DNA from: Niastella sp966212235
GTDB taxonomy: Bacteria > Bacteroidota > Bacteroidia > Chitinophagales > Chitinophagaceae
Direction of reading: 5' to 3'
Assembly (NCBI GenBank): GCA_966212235.1
Contig: CBIHPP010000002.1
Location: 124,001 to 188,000, forward strand
DNA length: 64,000 nt
Shown here: in pieces, positions 17,564 to 25,999 of the stretch
How positions within the stretch are numbered: position 1 is the first letter of the stretch
How the letters are laid out: each line of letters begins with the position of its first letter
Translations under genes and position numbers: made by a program
The notes under the pieces: model-generated
Database searches by the model: none
The model's input: only the letters and a program-made list of their open reading frames with translations
Told to the model about the DNA's origin: nothing

Positions 17564-18466
17564 TTAATATATCCGCGTAAATAATCCTGATCCATTACCG
17601 GAGCCACCGCTTCCGGTGATTGTGATGTGACCGGTATTTCCATTACCATCGTAGCCCCACGCTTTGTTATTGTTGGCTGTGCAATTGGTAACGGTATGAG
17701 GCACGTTTTGGCCGGCGCTTCCCAGTTTGAAACCGTTGCCATCGCCATTGGCTCCCTGGCCATGGTTGGTAGCTGTACAGCTTAAGATTTGAACGGTAGA
17801 AGGCTGTCCGTACAGGTCCCAACCATCATCTGAGTTATGATTGGCAGAGCAACTTGTGAACTTGTTGCCGGCACCGCCAGATAATTTGCAGGCAAAACCA
17901 TCGGCATTTTCACCGGCATTTTGCGTATCATAGTTATCATTCGATTTGCAGGATACAACGTTGTTGTGATGCGAACCGTTGTAGATCTGAATGCCTGAAT
18001 CGTGATTACCGGTTGCTGTTACGTTAGATACATAATTGTAACCACCCGTTTGGAAAACCAGTCCGGCATCCGGTCCGTTCTTAATGGTCATGTTGGTAAT
18101 GTTCCAGTAGCTTCCGTTACATTTTACAACCCAGCCCGATGAAATGCCGGAGCCATTGAGGGTACCACCTGTGAGATTGATCTTTGAGCTGGAAGTACCG
18201 CTGTTCAGCAATTGCAGGGTACTGGTTAAATTGATAGTACCGCTGATGGTAATGATGTCACCTGCCTTGGCATTGGCTACAGCGGTTTTTAATGCAGATT
18301 CAGTAGTTACGGTGGTGTTGACGGCATTAACTGTTGTAAGTGGGCCGAGTTCTGATTGTTCAGCAGAGCCATCAGATGAAGATGATGTGGTAGGGGGTTG
18401 TTCTGAAACCTTTAAGCAACTGGCAAAAAGGATCACGAGCGCCAGGGCGCCGATTTGTTTTTTCAT
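17564..18466 (-). CDS. PL9-like beta-helix lipoprotein
   Basis: 300 residues with a lipoprotein signal (ALVILFASC, Cys near residue 17), so probably tethered to the outer membrane. After a Ser/Thr-rich linker comes a right-handed beta-helix. It has the PL9-type motifs NADGFACKLSGG (about 185-196), HNSDDGWDLYG (about 207-217; Asp ligands for calcium) and GNGFKLGSAG (about 242-251; candidate catalytic Lys). It is shorter than the other PL9-like protein in this window and ends soon after the active-site turns (GSGGSGNGSGLFTRIY). It is probably a pectate lyase or related lyase acting at the cell surface. Confidence 0.82.
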   Translation of the reverse strand: MKKQIGALALVILFASCLKVSEQPPTTSSSSDGSAEQSELGPLTTVNAVNTTVTTESALKTAVANAKAGDIITISGTINLTSTLQLLNSGTSSSKINLTGGTLNGSGISSGWVVKCNGSYWNITNMTIKNGPDAGLVFQTGGYNYVSNVTATGNHDSGIQIYNGSHHNNVVSCKSNDNYDTQNAGENADGFACKLSGGAGNKFTSCSANHNSDDGWDLYGQPSTVQILSCTATNHGQGANGDGNGFKLGSAGQNVPHTVTNCTANNNKAWGYDGNGNTGHITITGSGGSGNGSGLFTRIY

Positions 18467-18648
18467 ACTTTAAGGCAATTTTAATCGTTAAAAAAAATGT
18501 TCTCTACTAAATTTAGCACTTGTGCAAAAGAGTGAGAGCATGGGTTTAACAATAATTTATGCAATCGTTACCGGTATCGATTGCACCTCGCCTGCAGTAG
18601 ATGGATTAATAGTAAAAACCACATTTATAAAGAACAACCCGGGTTCAA

Positions 18649-19182
18649 TCAGAATTCTTTCCCATCTATATTGTAAAAATTATAGTCGGTCATAGGTGCA
18701 TCGGTAAAACCAAGGTTCCGCCCGATGGTTACTACCTGGCCGCGATGGTAGGTGCTATGGTTGGCATAATGCATGATATATTCAAAATTCCTGAAATCAC
18801 ACCGGAACCAGGGGCTTTCGATCAATGTTCTTTCCTGTACTTTTTCATCGGTCATCGTGTTTATATAGGCGGCCAGCTCGCGGGAGGTTTTAAGTAAAGC
18901 CTCAATCGCATCTTTTACAGTGCCATTAAATTCATTATAAGTTATGGGCGTTTCGTTTTTAATAATAGATAACCAGTAACGTTCTGTTTGCCAGATGTGC
19001 ACCAGGGTAAGCTTAATGCTGCGAAAACTGGATGGTATTTCCTGTTCCAAAACGGCTGCAGGCTTGGTTTTTAACCAGCTTACCAATGTGGCATTTGCCC
19101 AAAGATTGTAATTCGCATAGTTTTTCATTAAATAGGCGATAGCAGTATCTTTTGCCGGGGGAGCGATGATTTCGGTAGCCAT
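18649..19182 (-). CDS. DinB-family protein
   Basis: 177 residues with the DinB four-helix-bundle pattern. A His in LTLVHIWQTERYW (about residue 61) and the second metal-binding pair in HSTYHRGQVV (about 141-150) are the typical three-His nickel/zinc site. DinB-like proteins act as metal-dependent thiol or small-molecule transferases; most have no known substrate, and the link to DNA damage is only historical. The gene is monocistronic with no informative neighbours. Confidence 0.88.
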   Translation of the reverse strand: MATEIIAPPAKDTAIAYLMKNYANYNLWANATLVSWLKTKPAAVLEQEIPSSFRSIKLTLVHIWQTERYWLSIIKNETPITYNEFNGTVKDAIEALLKTSRELAAYINTMTDEKVQERTLIESPWFRCDFRNFEYIMHYANHSTYHRGQVVTIGRNLGFTDAPMTDYNFYNIDGKEF

Positions 19183-19317
19183 AATTGTTGTTTTTTATTC
19201 TTACAAAGAAAATCATGGCTGGTGACAACAGTATGTCAGTAGGGAATGGGAAAATTTGTTAATCTTTTATATTTAAAAAACATATTCTATCTTGGGCAAT
19301 ACATTATTATAATATCT

Positions 19318-20049
19318 ATGAAATCCATCCTGTTATCCCTGATTTACCTGGCGTCTTTTATTGGTCAAAATTATGGTCAGTCTGCCGGAGGACAGGAGTT
19401 TGGGGAAGACATCAGGTCCTGGTTAAAAGAGGGCGAGCATACCGTCGCATTGATGAGCATAAAGAATACAGTTGACCCACGTGCAATGGCACTTACTTCC
19501 AAAATGTTGAAGGCTGCCGAAAAAAACGCCATCTGGATCAGGGATTCTATGGCCACTGCCACCGATTCCGTTGTCATGTTTGAGAAGTTTGGCCTAACGA
19601 AAGCAGAGTATTATGAATATATATCCCTGAATGATCCGGATACCAAAAAGTCGGAATTGATAAAAACGGGTGATGAGAAGCTGGTGATAAAGAGAAAGAA
19701 GAATACCCTCACTTTTCGTGGTACCGGCCGGTTAAAAGTACTGGATTCCCTTAAGTTCAACGTTGTATTGAATGAACCCATCTACAACGGAAAAGAACTT
19801 GAATTCAGTAACAAGTCGGGAGCAGCAGATAGCAACAACCCTTTTAATAGTGCATGGACTGGTTATCATTATTCATATGAATATGTCGAAGACCTGGGTA
19901 CCGATGTATCTGATATGAGCGCAACAACCATTTCATTTGATATTGGCCAACTGCAAAGCAATGGTAAGATCATTCTGATGTTCATGCTGTATCAGGTGGA
20001 AAACGGCAAACCCGTCAATACCGCTACGATTATAGGCTTGTTCGATTAG
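19318..20049 (+). CDS. Exported protein of unknown function
   Basis: I chose the ATG at 19318 (243 residues) since it starts directly with a signal peptide (MKSILLSLIYLASFIGQNYG) while the upstream ATG at 19246 adds a second hydrophobic stretch. I do not recognise the family. The mature protein is mixed alpha/beta, with an early acidic helix-rich part (EDIRSWLKEGEH), a Lys-rich middle (KLVIKRKKNTLTF) and a beta-rich C-terminus (TTISFDIGQLQSNGKIILMFMLY). No enzyme motif is visible. It stands alone between the DinB gene and the polysaccharide locus. Confidence 0.65.
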   Translation: MKSILLSLIYLASFIGQNYGQSAGGQEFGEDIRSWLKEGEHTVALMSIKNTVDPRAMALTSKMLKAAEKNAIWIRDSMATATDSVVMFEKFGLTKAEYYEYISLNDPDTKKSELIKTGDEKLVIKRKKNTLTFRGTGRLKVLDSLKFNVVLNEPIYNGKELEFSNKSGAADSNNPFNSAWTGYHYSYEYVEDLGTDVSDMSATTISFDIGQLQSNGKIILMFMLYQVENGKPVNTATIIGLFD

Positions 20050-20613
20050 TGCGCTTAACAGAAATATAACAAAAATAATAATATCGGGTAATTTTTTTCT
20101 TTCCTACAATTTTTAGGAATATCTCTCGCGATTAAGTGAGGTTTGAGTATTTTATTACCCAATTTTTTTGATTTTCGTTAATGAAACGATTGATAAGTTG
20201 CGTTATTTATATTAACTCCGCTACTACTGCAATGTTGATAACTTATCTTGTATCTCTCTATAATTCCCGGCAAATCGAATGTGGTATTGAATAAAACACA
20301 ATCTGTAACAGCAACCAGTACTTCTATTTAGTTGTGGAATCGATAATTCACAAATACCCAATTTTTACTGGGGCTTATAATTTGCATTAAAGTCTGGGGT
20401 TCCATGCAAAAAAGAATTACGATCAATTAACTAATTAACAATCTGGATGCGGGGATGAACTTTAAATTTTGAACAGTGATTGTAATAGTTAATGAGTTAT
20501 TGCTTCAGCGTTTTTCGACTGTTCCATATTAAAAATTAACGATTGCTACTAACATTTCACAAACAGTATATGTGTTTGTTAGGGCACTTTATTTCTGAAA
20601 CAAAATAGAAAGT
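20050..20613. other. AT-rich intergenic region upstream of the polysaccharide locus
   Basis: No gene is seen in these 564 bases. It is A/T-rich and must contain the promoter of the locus, but no TTTG/TAnnTTTG pair stands out clearly. No hairpin with a T-tract was found. Confidence 0.4.
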
Positions 20614-21750
20614 ATGCAACGATCGACTTATGTGGTAATTATGGCTGGAGGAATTGGCTCTCGTTTTTGGCCGGTAAGCAGAACAGATTATCCCAAACAA
20701 TTTCTTGATATACTGGGAACGGGTGAAACCCTGATCCAGCAAACGTTTAAGCGTTTTGAACGATTAGCGCCTGTAGAAAATATTTATGTAGTTACTTCCA
20801 CCGATTATACAGGTATTGTAGAAAAACAACTACCTGCCATACCAAGAGAAAACATTTTAAGCGAACCGGAAAGAAAGAATACAGGTCCGTGTATAGCGTA
20901 TGCTTCGCTAAAGATCATGCAAAAAGATGCGAATGCGTCCATTATTGTAGCGCCGGCCGATCACCTCATCCTTGATCAGGCCGAATTTGAAGCCGTTTGT
21001 AACCAGGGGCTACAATTTATAGAAACACATGAATCATTACTTACAATAGGTATCACGCCTTCTTACGCCAATACTGGGTATGGATATATACAGTTTGATA
21101 AAAAAGCTGTTCAACCCGGCATACATAAAGTAAAAACATTTACTGAGAAACCAGATGCACAACGGGCCACAAAATTTGTGAACAGTGGGGAATATTTGTG
21201 GAACTCGGGAATTTTTGTGTGGAAGGCCCGGTCGATCGTTCAGTCCATTGAAACGTATATGGGCAATCTGTATCAATTATTTAAAGAAAAACAAAGCTGG
21301 CTTGGAACAAGTTTTGAGAGATTAATGATCGCCGACATTTATGCAGTGTGTGAAAACATCTCTATCGATGTTGGGGTAATGGAAAAAGCGGGGAACGTAT
21401 ATATAATACCCGCATCGTTCAGGTGGAGTGATTTGGGAACATGGAACAGCGCCTGGGAAAATATGGGGAAAGATGTGAGTGATAATGCAGTCGCCGGTAA
21501 TGGGGTTATGGTGATAGATTCAGCGCAATGTGTGGTGCATGCTTCCAATGAAAAGTTGGTTGTTCTGCAGGGACTTCAAAATTACATCGTAGTAGATACA
21601 ACAGATGTACTGTTGATCTGTCAGAAAGAAAAAGAACAGGATATAAAGAATTATGTGAGTGAAGTAAAAAAATTGAAAGGCGACCGGTACTTATATTCTG
21701 TTAACAATAAACTAAAGCCCAATCCTGCAGGAATTGAACGAGTTTATTAA
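20614..21750 (+). CDS. manC: Mannose-1-phosphate guanylyltransferase
   Basis: 378 residues, the length of the monofunctional GDP-mannose pyrophosphorylase without a fused isomerase domain. It has the nucleotidyltransferase signature MAGGIGSRFWPVSRTDYPKQ (about residues 11-30), the FTEKPD motif near residue 183 and GYGYIQFD near 155. It makes GDP-mannose from GTP and mannose 1-phosphate in the cytoplasm. It opens the polysaccharide locus, where GDP-mannose 4,6-dehydratase (26000) is the visible consumer. A 16-base sequence near its 3' end (21703-21718) is duplicated exactly just downstream (21787-21802). Confidence 0.93.
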   Translation: MQRSTYVVIMAGGIGSRFWPVSRTDYPKQFLDILGTGETLIQQTFKRFERLAPVENIYVVTSTDYTGIVEKQLPAIPRENILSEPERKNTGPCIAYASLKIMQKDANASIIVAPADHLILDQAEFEAVCNQGLQFIETHESLLTIGITPSYANTGYGYIQFDKKAVQPGIHKVKTFTEKPDAQRATKFVNSGEYLWNSGIFVWKARSIVQSIETYMGNLYQLFKEKQSWLGTSFERLMIADIYAVCENISIDVGVMEKAGNVYIIPASFRWSDLGTWNSAWENMGKDVSDNAVAGNGVMVIDSAQCVVHASNEKLVVLQGLQNYIVVDTTDVLLICQKEKEQDIKNYVSEVKKLKGDRYLYSVNNKLKPNPAGIERVY

Positions 21751-21786
21751 GTAGAACAGCTTGTATACTGATAATCATTCCTGAAC

Positions 21787-21802
21787 AACAATAAACTAAA
21801 GC
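21787..21802 (+). repeat. 16-bp direct repeat copying the 3' end of manC
   Basis: AACAATAAACTAAAGC occurs inside manC at 21703-21718 and again here, 84 bp later. It probably reflects a small duplication. Confidence 0.6.
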
Positions 21803-21991
21803 TGGCACAGAAAATTAATAGTTTGATCCGGCATAATGTGCAAGCTTTTTGATATAAGTACCAAACCTTAAGAAACTATCCTATTGCTTGTTATAAAAAA
21901 CACCTTCTGTCCTTTGGTTACACTCCTGATTGAATAGGATACTTTCCTATTGTAGCGTGAAATGCTTGTCAAGCAAAAATAAAAATTATAT

Positions 21992-22801
21992 ATGGGCTAT
22001 AGGAAGAATATGGCATGTCCACGTTGGTGGGAAGCCTTGCGATTTTATTGTATTTTTTTGATCCTGCTGGCGGGCGTTTCATGCACCAGTACAAAGAAAG
22101 CAGTGTATTTCTCTGACCAGAAGAATGGTTCTTTTGAAGCACCGGCCATTCCGAAACTGGTTATTCAGAATAACGATCTGTTAAGTATTTCTGTCAGTAG
22201 TTTGAATCCTGAAGCATCCGCTGTATTCAATCAACCGAATAACCCACCTACGGGTAATAATAATAATACATCTACAACCACAGCTGCCACCGGTTACCTG
22301 GTGGATGGAGAAGGCAATATTCAATTCCCTTTTTTAGGCGCGGTAAAAGCTTCCGGTCTGTCAAAAGATGAACTGAAAGATAAACTGACCAAATCCCTGG
22401 TTGATAAAAAGCTGTTGGTAGATCCTATCATAACGATACGCTTCCTCAATTTTAAAGTAACGGTTTTAGGTGAAGTGGCACATCCTAATGTGATCACGGT
22501 GCCCAGTGAAAGAATTTCCCTGCTGGAAGCCATTGGACTGGCAGGTGACCTTACCATTTATGCACAACGTGATAACGTATTGGTGATACGCGATGAAGAT
22601 GGTAAAAAGATTACACACCGCCTGAACCTGAATTCTACTGAACTTTTTAATTCCCCATACTACTATTTGAAGTCGAATGATGTGGTGTATGTGGAACCAA
22701 ATAAATCAAAGGTAGCCAGCACTAGCCGTACCAATCTATGGTTACCCCTTCTTATTAGCGCTTTATCGCTGGGAATAATCGTGGTAGATCGTATTAAATA
22801 A
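21992..22801 (+). CDS. Wza-type polysaccharide export outer-membrane lipoprotein
   Basis: 269 residues. A lipobox LLAGVSC places the lipidated Cys near residue 31. The Poly_export/SLBB region follows: NDLLSISVSSLNPEAS, then YLVDGEGNIQFPFLGAVKASGLSKDEL, the characteristic export-domain turn, and VLGEVAHPNVITVPSERISLLEAIGLAG of the SLBB domain. A C-terminal hydrophobic segment (about 246-263) ends the protein, unlike Wza, whose last helix forms the outer-membrane pore. It should form the exit channel for the polysaccharide, working with the Wzc-like protein encoded 11 bp downstream. Confidence 0.92.
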   Translation: MGYRKNMACPRWWEALRFYCIFLILLAGVSCTSTKKAVYFSDQKNGSFEAPAIPKLVIQNNDLLSISVSSLNPEASAVFNQPNNPPTGNNNNTSTTTAATGYLVDGEGNIQFPFLGAVKASGLSKDELKDKLTKSLVDKKLLVDPIITIRFLNFKVTVLGEVAHPNVITVPSERISLLEAIGLAGDLTIYAQRDNVLVIRDEDGKKITHRLNLNSTELFNSPYYYLKSNDVVYVEPNKSKVASTSRTNLWLPLLISALSLGIIVVDRIK

Positions 22802-22812
22802 AAATATTTTTT

Positions 22813-25236
22813 ATGCAAGTGACACACAAAAATGGACTGGAGATGGAGAGCAGGGAAACCAGTGTTAATCAGTTATGGAACCGATATGCTTCCTACTGGC
22901 CCTGGTTTGTATTTCTGATGTTACTGGCAGTTGGAGCGGCCAGCCTGTACTTGAAGTATGCCATTCCTCAGTACGAATCCACAGCGCGTTTATTGATTAA
23001 AGATGAGAAAAAGGGAGTGGAGGATTCCAAAGGACTTGAATCGATCAACCTGATATCTACCAAAAAGATATTGGAAAATGAAATGGAAGTGCTTCACTCA
23101 CGCTCCCTCGTAAAGGAAGTGGTAAACAATTTACAACTATACGCACCAGTTTATGAAGAGCGGAAGCTCAATTCCTGGATTTCCGGCAACAGGTGGTTAT
23201 CCGCCAACACCGTTTCGAGCTGGTTATCTAATAAAGGGGTTTCGCCGGCTGGGCTGCCCGCTTATACACTCTCGCCGGTGATCGTGAAGGCGAAAAGTCC
23301 CGATAGCCTGATCGACACAAAGAAAGTACCCTTCGCCTACAACAAAGAAGAAAAGAAAGTAATTATCGGTGTGGATAGTTTTCCGTTAAATGAATGGGTG
23401 GAAACGCCGTATGGTACTTTACAATTTGCTCCTAATACAAGGCTGAGCGATACCAGTTACAAGCCAACCGGTCAGTTTTATTTTACGCTGCTGGAACCTA
23501 AAAAGGTAATGGCAGATATTCAAAACCGGCTGGTAATTGCTTCGGCCAGTAAATTATCTTCTATTTTAAATTTGACCATTCGTGATGAAGTTCCGGAACG
23601 CGGCGAAGATATTTTAAATGAATTATTGACGGCCTATAACGTGGCAATGCTGAAAGATAAAAATACCCTGGCCGCGAATACACTGCGGTTTGTGGAAGAC
23701 AGGCTGAACCACGTTTCGCGCGATTTGACGGGGATAGAACGTAAAATTGAGCAATATAAATCGTCGCAGGAAGCAGTTGATGTGAGTGCACAGGGTAAAT
23801 TATTCCTGGAGAATGTAAGCGCCAATGATCAAAAGCTGAGTGAAATCGATATGAAACTGGCGGTGTTGGACCAGGTAGAGGGTTATGTAAAGCAAAAAGA
23901 TAACAAGGGAGGTATTGTACCTTCTACGTTGGGTGTAACCGATCCGGTGCTATCAAACCTGCTGGGTAAATTGAGCGACCTGGAATTGGAATATGAAAAG
24001 AAGAAGGGTACTACTGCTGAAAACAATCCGTTGCTTTCATCGGTAGGTGATCAAATCAATAGTATAAAGCCCGGTATCCTCGAGAATATACAAAGCCAGC
24101 GAAGGGGTTTGCAGGCAAGTAAAACCAACCTGGCATCTACAAACACTTCCTATACCAATGTATTACAAACCATTCCTAAAAAGGAACGGGACCTGATAGA
24201 GATAAGCCGTCAGCAAAGTACGATGCAGAGCATTTATGGTTATCTGCTTCAAAAGAAAGAAGAAACCGCGCTTTCCTATGCGGCCAACGTATCTGACAGC
24301 CGCGTGGTTGATCGGGCCTCATCAACGGTAACGCCGGTGAGTCCTAAACTGCCTATCGTATTTGCTATTGCAATAATAACAGCCCTTGCCATTGGCGTGG
24401 TTTGGGTAACATTGAAAGAATTATTCAATCGCAAAATAATGTATCGCCAGGATATCGAGCGGCTGACCAGTCATCCGATCATTGCAGAAATATCTGTCGA
24501 TAAATCAAAGAACCCGATCGTGATCGGTGTAAGCAGCCGCACATTTGTGGCGGAGCAGTTCCGTAAGCTGCGCGTAGCGCTTAATTACCTGGGTGTGAAC
24601 CCCACGCATAAAAAGGTGTTGGTAACCTCGGGTATATCAGGAGAAGGGAAAAGTTTTATTGCCACCAACCTGGCTTTAAGCATCGCGCTCACGGGTAAAA
24701 AAGTGGTATTGCTTGAAATGGACCTGCATAGCCCCGCCATCAGTGATTACCTGAATATCAGTTCAGATGTTGGTATCTCGAGCTATTTATTAGGAACGCG
24801 GGAACCGGAAGAGATCATAAAACGAACAGAAATAAACGATAATTTATTTTTTGTTCCGGCAGGCCCTTTGTCGGCCAATCCAACAGAATTATTAATGAGC
24901 AACCGGTTACCGGAATTACTGACCTATCTCGATAACATCTTTGATTATGTTATCATCGATTCGGCGCCGGTAGCTCCTGTAACGGATGCATACATAATAT
25001 CACCATACTGTGATGCTACTTTATATATCATCAGGCACCGGCATACACCGAAGATGCTGGTAGAACAGATCGATAAGAACAGCAAGGTGAATATTTTAAA
25101 AAACATGGCTATTGTGTTTAATGGCATTCGTCCGCGTGGGTTTGGTAAACATCATTATGGCTATGGATATGGTTATGGAGACGGATATGCCTATAAAGAA
25201 AATAGGAAAAAGAAAACATCATTTAAGCCAGTTTAG
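22813..25236 (+). CDS. Wzc-type polysaccharide copolymerase and tyrosine autokinase
   Basis: 807 residues; starts at 22813 or 22843 are both possible. It comprises a Wzz domain between two membrane segments (about 36-56 and about 515-535), a long periplasmic coiled-coil region with a GNVR-like domain, then a cytoplasmic BY-kinase domain. The Walker A motif is SGISGEGKSFIATN (about 615). Walker A' reads VVLLEMDLHSP, where most BY-kinases have Asp-x-Asp-x-Arg, so two positions are changed. Walker B is YVIIDSAPVAP. The C-terminal tail has six Tyr residues in HHYGYGYGYGDGYAY, the autophosphorylation cluster. It sets chain length and couples polymerisation to export through the Wza-like channel. 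Confidence 0.94.
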   Translation: MQVTHKNGLEMESRETSVNQLWNRYASYWPWFVFLMLLAVGAASLYLKYAIPQYESTARLLIKDEKKGVEDSKGLESINLISTKKILENEMEVLHSRSLVKEVVNNLQLYAPVYEERKLNSWISGNRWLSANTVSSWLSNKGVSPAGLPAYTLSPVIVKAKSPDSLIDTKKVPFAYNKEEKKVIIGVDSFPLNEWVETPYGTLQFAPNTRLSDTSYKPTGQFYFTLLEPKKVMADIQNRLVIASASKLSSILNLTIRDEVPERGEDILNELLTAYNVAMLKDKNTLAANTLRFVEDRLNHVSRDLTGIERKIEQYKSSQEAVDVSAQGKLFLENVSANDQKLSEIDMKLAVLDQVEGYVKQKDNKGGIVPSTLGVTDPVLSNLLGKLSDLELEYEKKKGTTAENNPLLSSVGDQINSIKPGILENIQSQRRGLQASKTNLASTNTSYTNVLQTIPKKERDLIEISRQQSTMQSIYGYLLQKKEETALSYAANVSDSRVVDRASSTVTPVSPKLPIVFAIAIITALAIGVVWVTLKELFNRKIMYRQDIERLTSHPIIAEISVDKSKNPIVIGVSSRTFVAEQFRKLRVALNYLGVNPTHKKVLVTSGISGEGKSFIATNLALSIALTGKKVVLLEMDLHSPAISDYLNISSDVGISSYLLGTREPEEIIKRTEINDNLFFVPAGPLSANPTELLMSNRLPELLTYLDNIFDYVIIDSAPVAPVTDAYIISPYCDATLYIIRHRHTPKMLVEQIDKNSKVNILKNMAIVFNGIRPRGFGKHHYGYGYGYGDGYAYKENRKKKTSFKPV

Positions 25237-25238
25237 CG

Positions 25239-25313
25239 TGTAAGGATTAACAAGTGGCTCGTTCGCCGGCTGGCGAATGGGTCACTTTCTCAGGGTGGTT
25301 CCCACCCCTTACA
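25239..25313 (+). promoter_or_regulatory. Structured leader RNA ahead of the NusG-like gene
   Basis: GTAAGG (25240-25245) can pair with CTTACA-side bases at 25308-25313, closing a multiloop. Two hairpins lie inside: TTCGCC/GGCGAA (25262-25267 with 25272-25277) and GGGTGG/CCACCC (25293-25298 with 25302-25307). No T-tract follows. It sits between wzc and the UpxY-like gene and may be a target of the antiterminator or a pause signal. Confidence 0.45.
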
Positions 25314-25377
25314 AAACCAGCTATTCCCAGACTTTTAGGCCTCTGCGATTGCCCCTACAGATTTAAAAATGAATTGC

Positions 25378-25399
25378 CAGTTACAGGGTCCTGTAACTG
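25378..25399 (+). promoter_or_regulatory. 10-bp inverted repeat upstream of the UpxY-like start
   Basis: CAGTTACAGG and CCTGTAACTG are separated by GT. The symmetry is perfect and the site lies 45 bp before the chosen start codon. It could be a protein-binding site or an RNA hairpin. Confidence 0.6.
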
Positions 25400-25443
25400 A
25401 GTTGGGCGGAGCCTGTTTTAAACATAAAAATAAAAGAACGCAT

Positions 25444-25992
25444 ATGGATTTGAATAAGAAATGGTACGCTGTGTATACACGGCCCCGTTGGGAAAAAAAG
25501 GTTGCGGATCTGCTCGTTAGAAAGCAAATAGAAAACTACTGTCCTTTGAATAAAATGGTTCGCCAGTGGGCCGACAGAAAGAAAATGGTGATGGAGCCTT
25601 TATTTACATCCTATGTTTTTGTACACGCAACACCCCAGGAGCACCTGGCCATAAAACAAACAGATGGCATCCTGAACTTTGTATTCTGGTTGGGTCAACC
25701 GGCTGTTATACGCGATGAGGAAATAGATACCATTAAACAGTTCCTCGATGAATACCAGAATGTACAGCTGGAGAAGACGAATGTTAACACGCACGACCGG
25801 GTGCGGATATCCAGCGGTCCGTTAATGGCACAGGAAGGCGATGTGATTGAAGTGAGAAGCAAAACGGTAAAAGTGCATTTGCCCTGCCTCGGTTATGTGA
25901 TGACGGCAGAAGTGGAAAAGAGCAATGTAGAGGTTATCCCTATCACAACTTCCTACACCAATAACTATTTATATAATGCATTATTCAGATAA
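25444..25992 (+). CDS. UpxY-family NusG-like transcription antiterminator
   Basis: The ATG at 25444 gives 182 residues and begins at the conserved NusG N-terminal strand (KWYAVYTRPRWEKKVADLL); an upstream in-frame ATG at 25369 would add an unrelated leader across the palindrome, so I reject it. The NGN domain covers residues 6-100 (EPLFTSYVFVHA), and a KOW-like segment lies near 120-150 (VRISSGPLMAQEGDVIEV). UpxY proteins of Bacteroides bind the transcript leader of their own capsule locus and prevent early termination. Unusually, this gene is not first in its operon but follows wza and wzc, so it may act on the long distal part (gmd onward). Confidence 0.88.
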   Translation: MDLNKKWYAVYTRPRWEKKVADLLVRKQIENYCPLNKMVRQWADRKKMVMEPLFTSYVFVHATPQEHLAIKQTDGILNFVFWLGQPAVIRDEEIDTIKQFLDEYQNVQLEKTNVNTHDRVRISSGPLMAQEGDVIEVRSKTVKVHLPCLGYVMTAEVEKSNVEVIPITTSYTNNYLYNALFR

Positions 25993-25999
25993 CATCACT

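Noticed and set aside
25369..25443. Earlier ATG for the UpxY-like protein
   Set aside because: The extra 25 residues are encoded across the palindrome and do not fit the NusG N-terminus, which begins at 25444.
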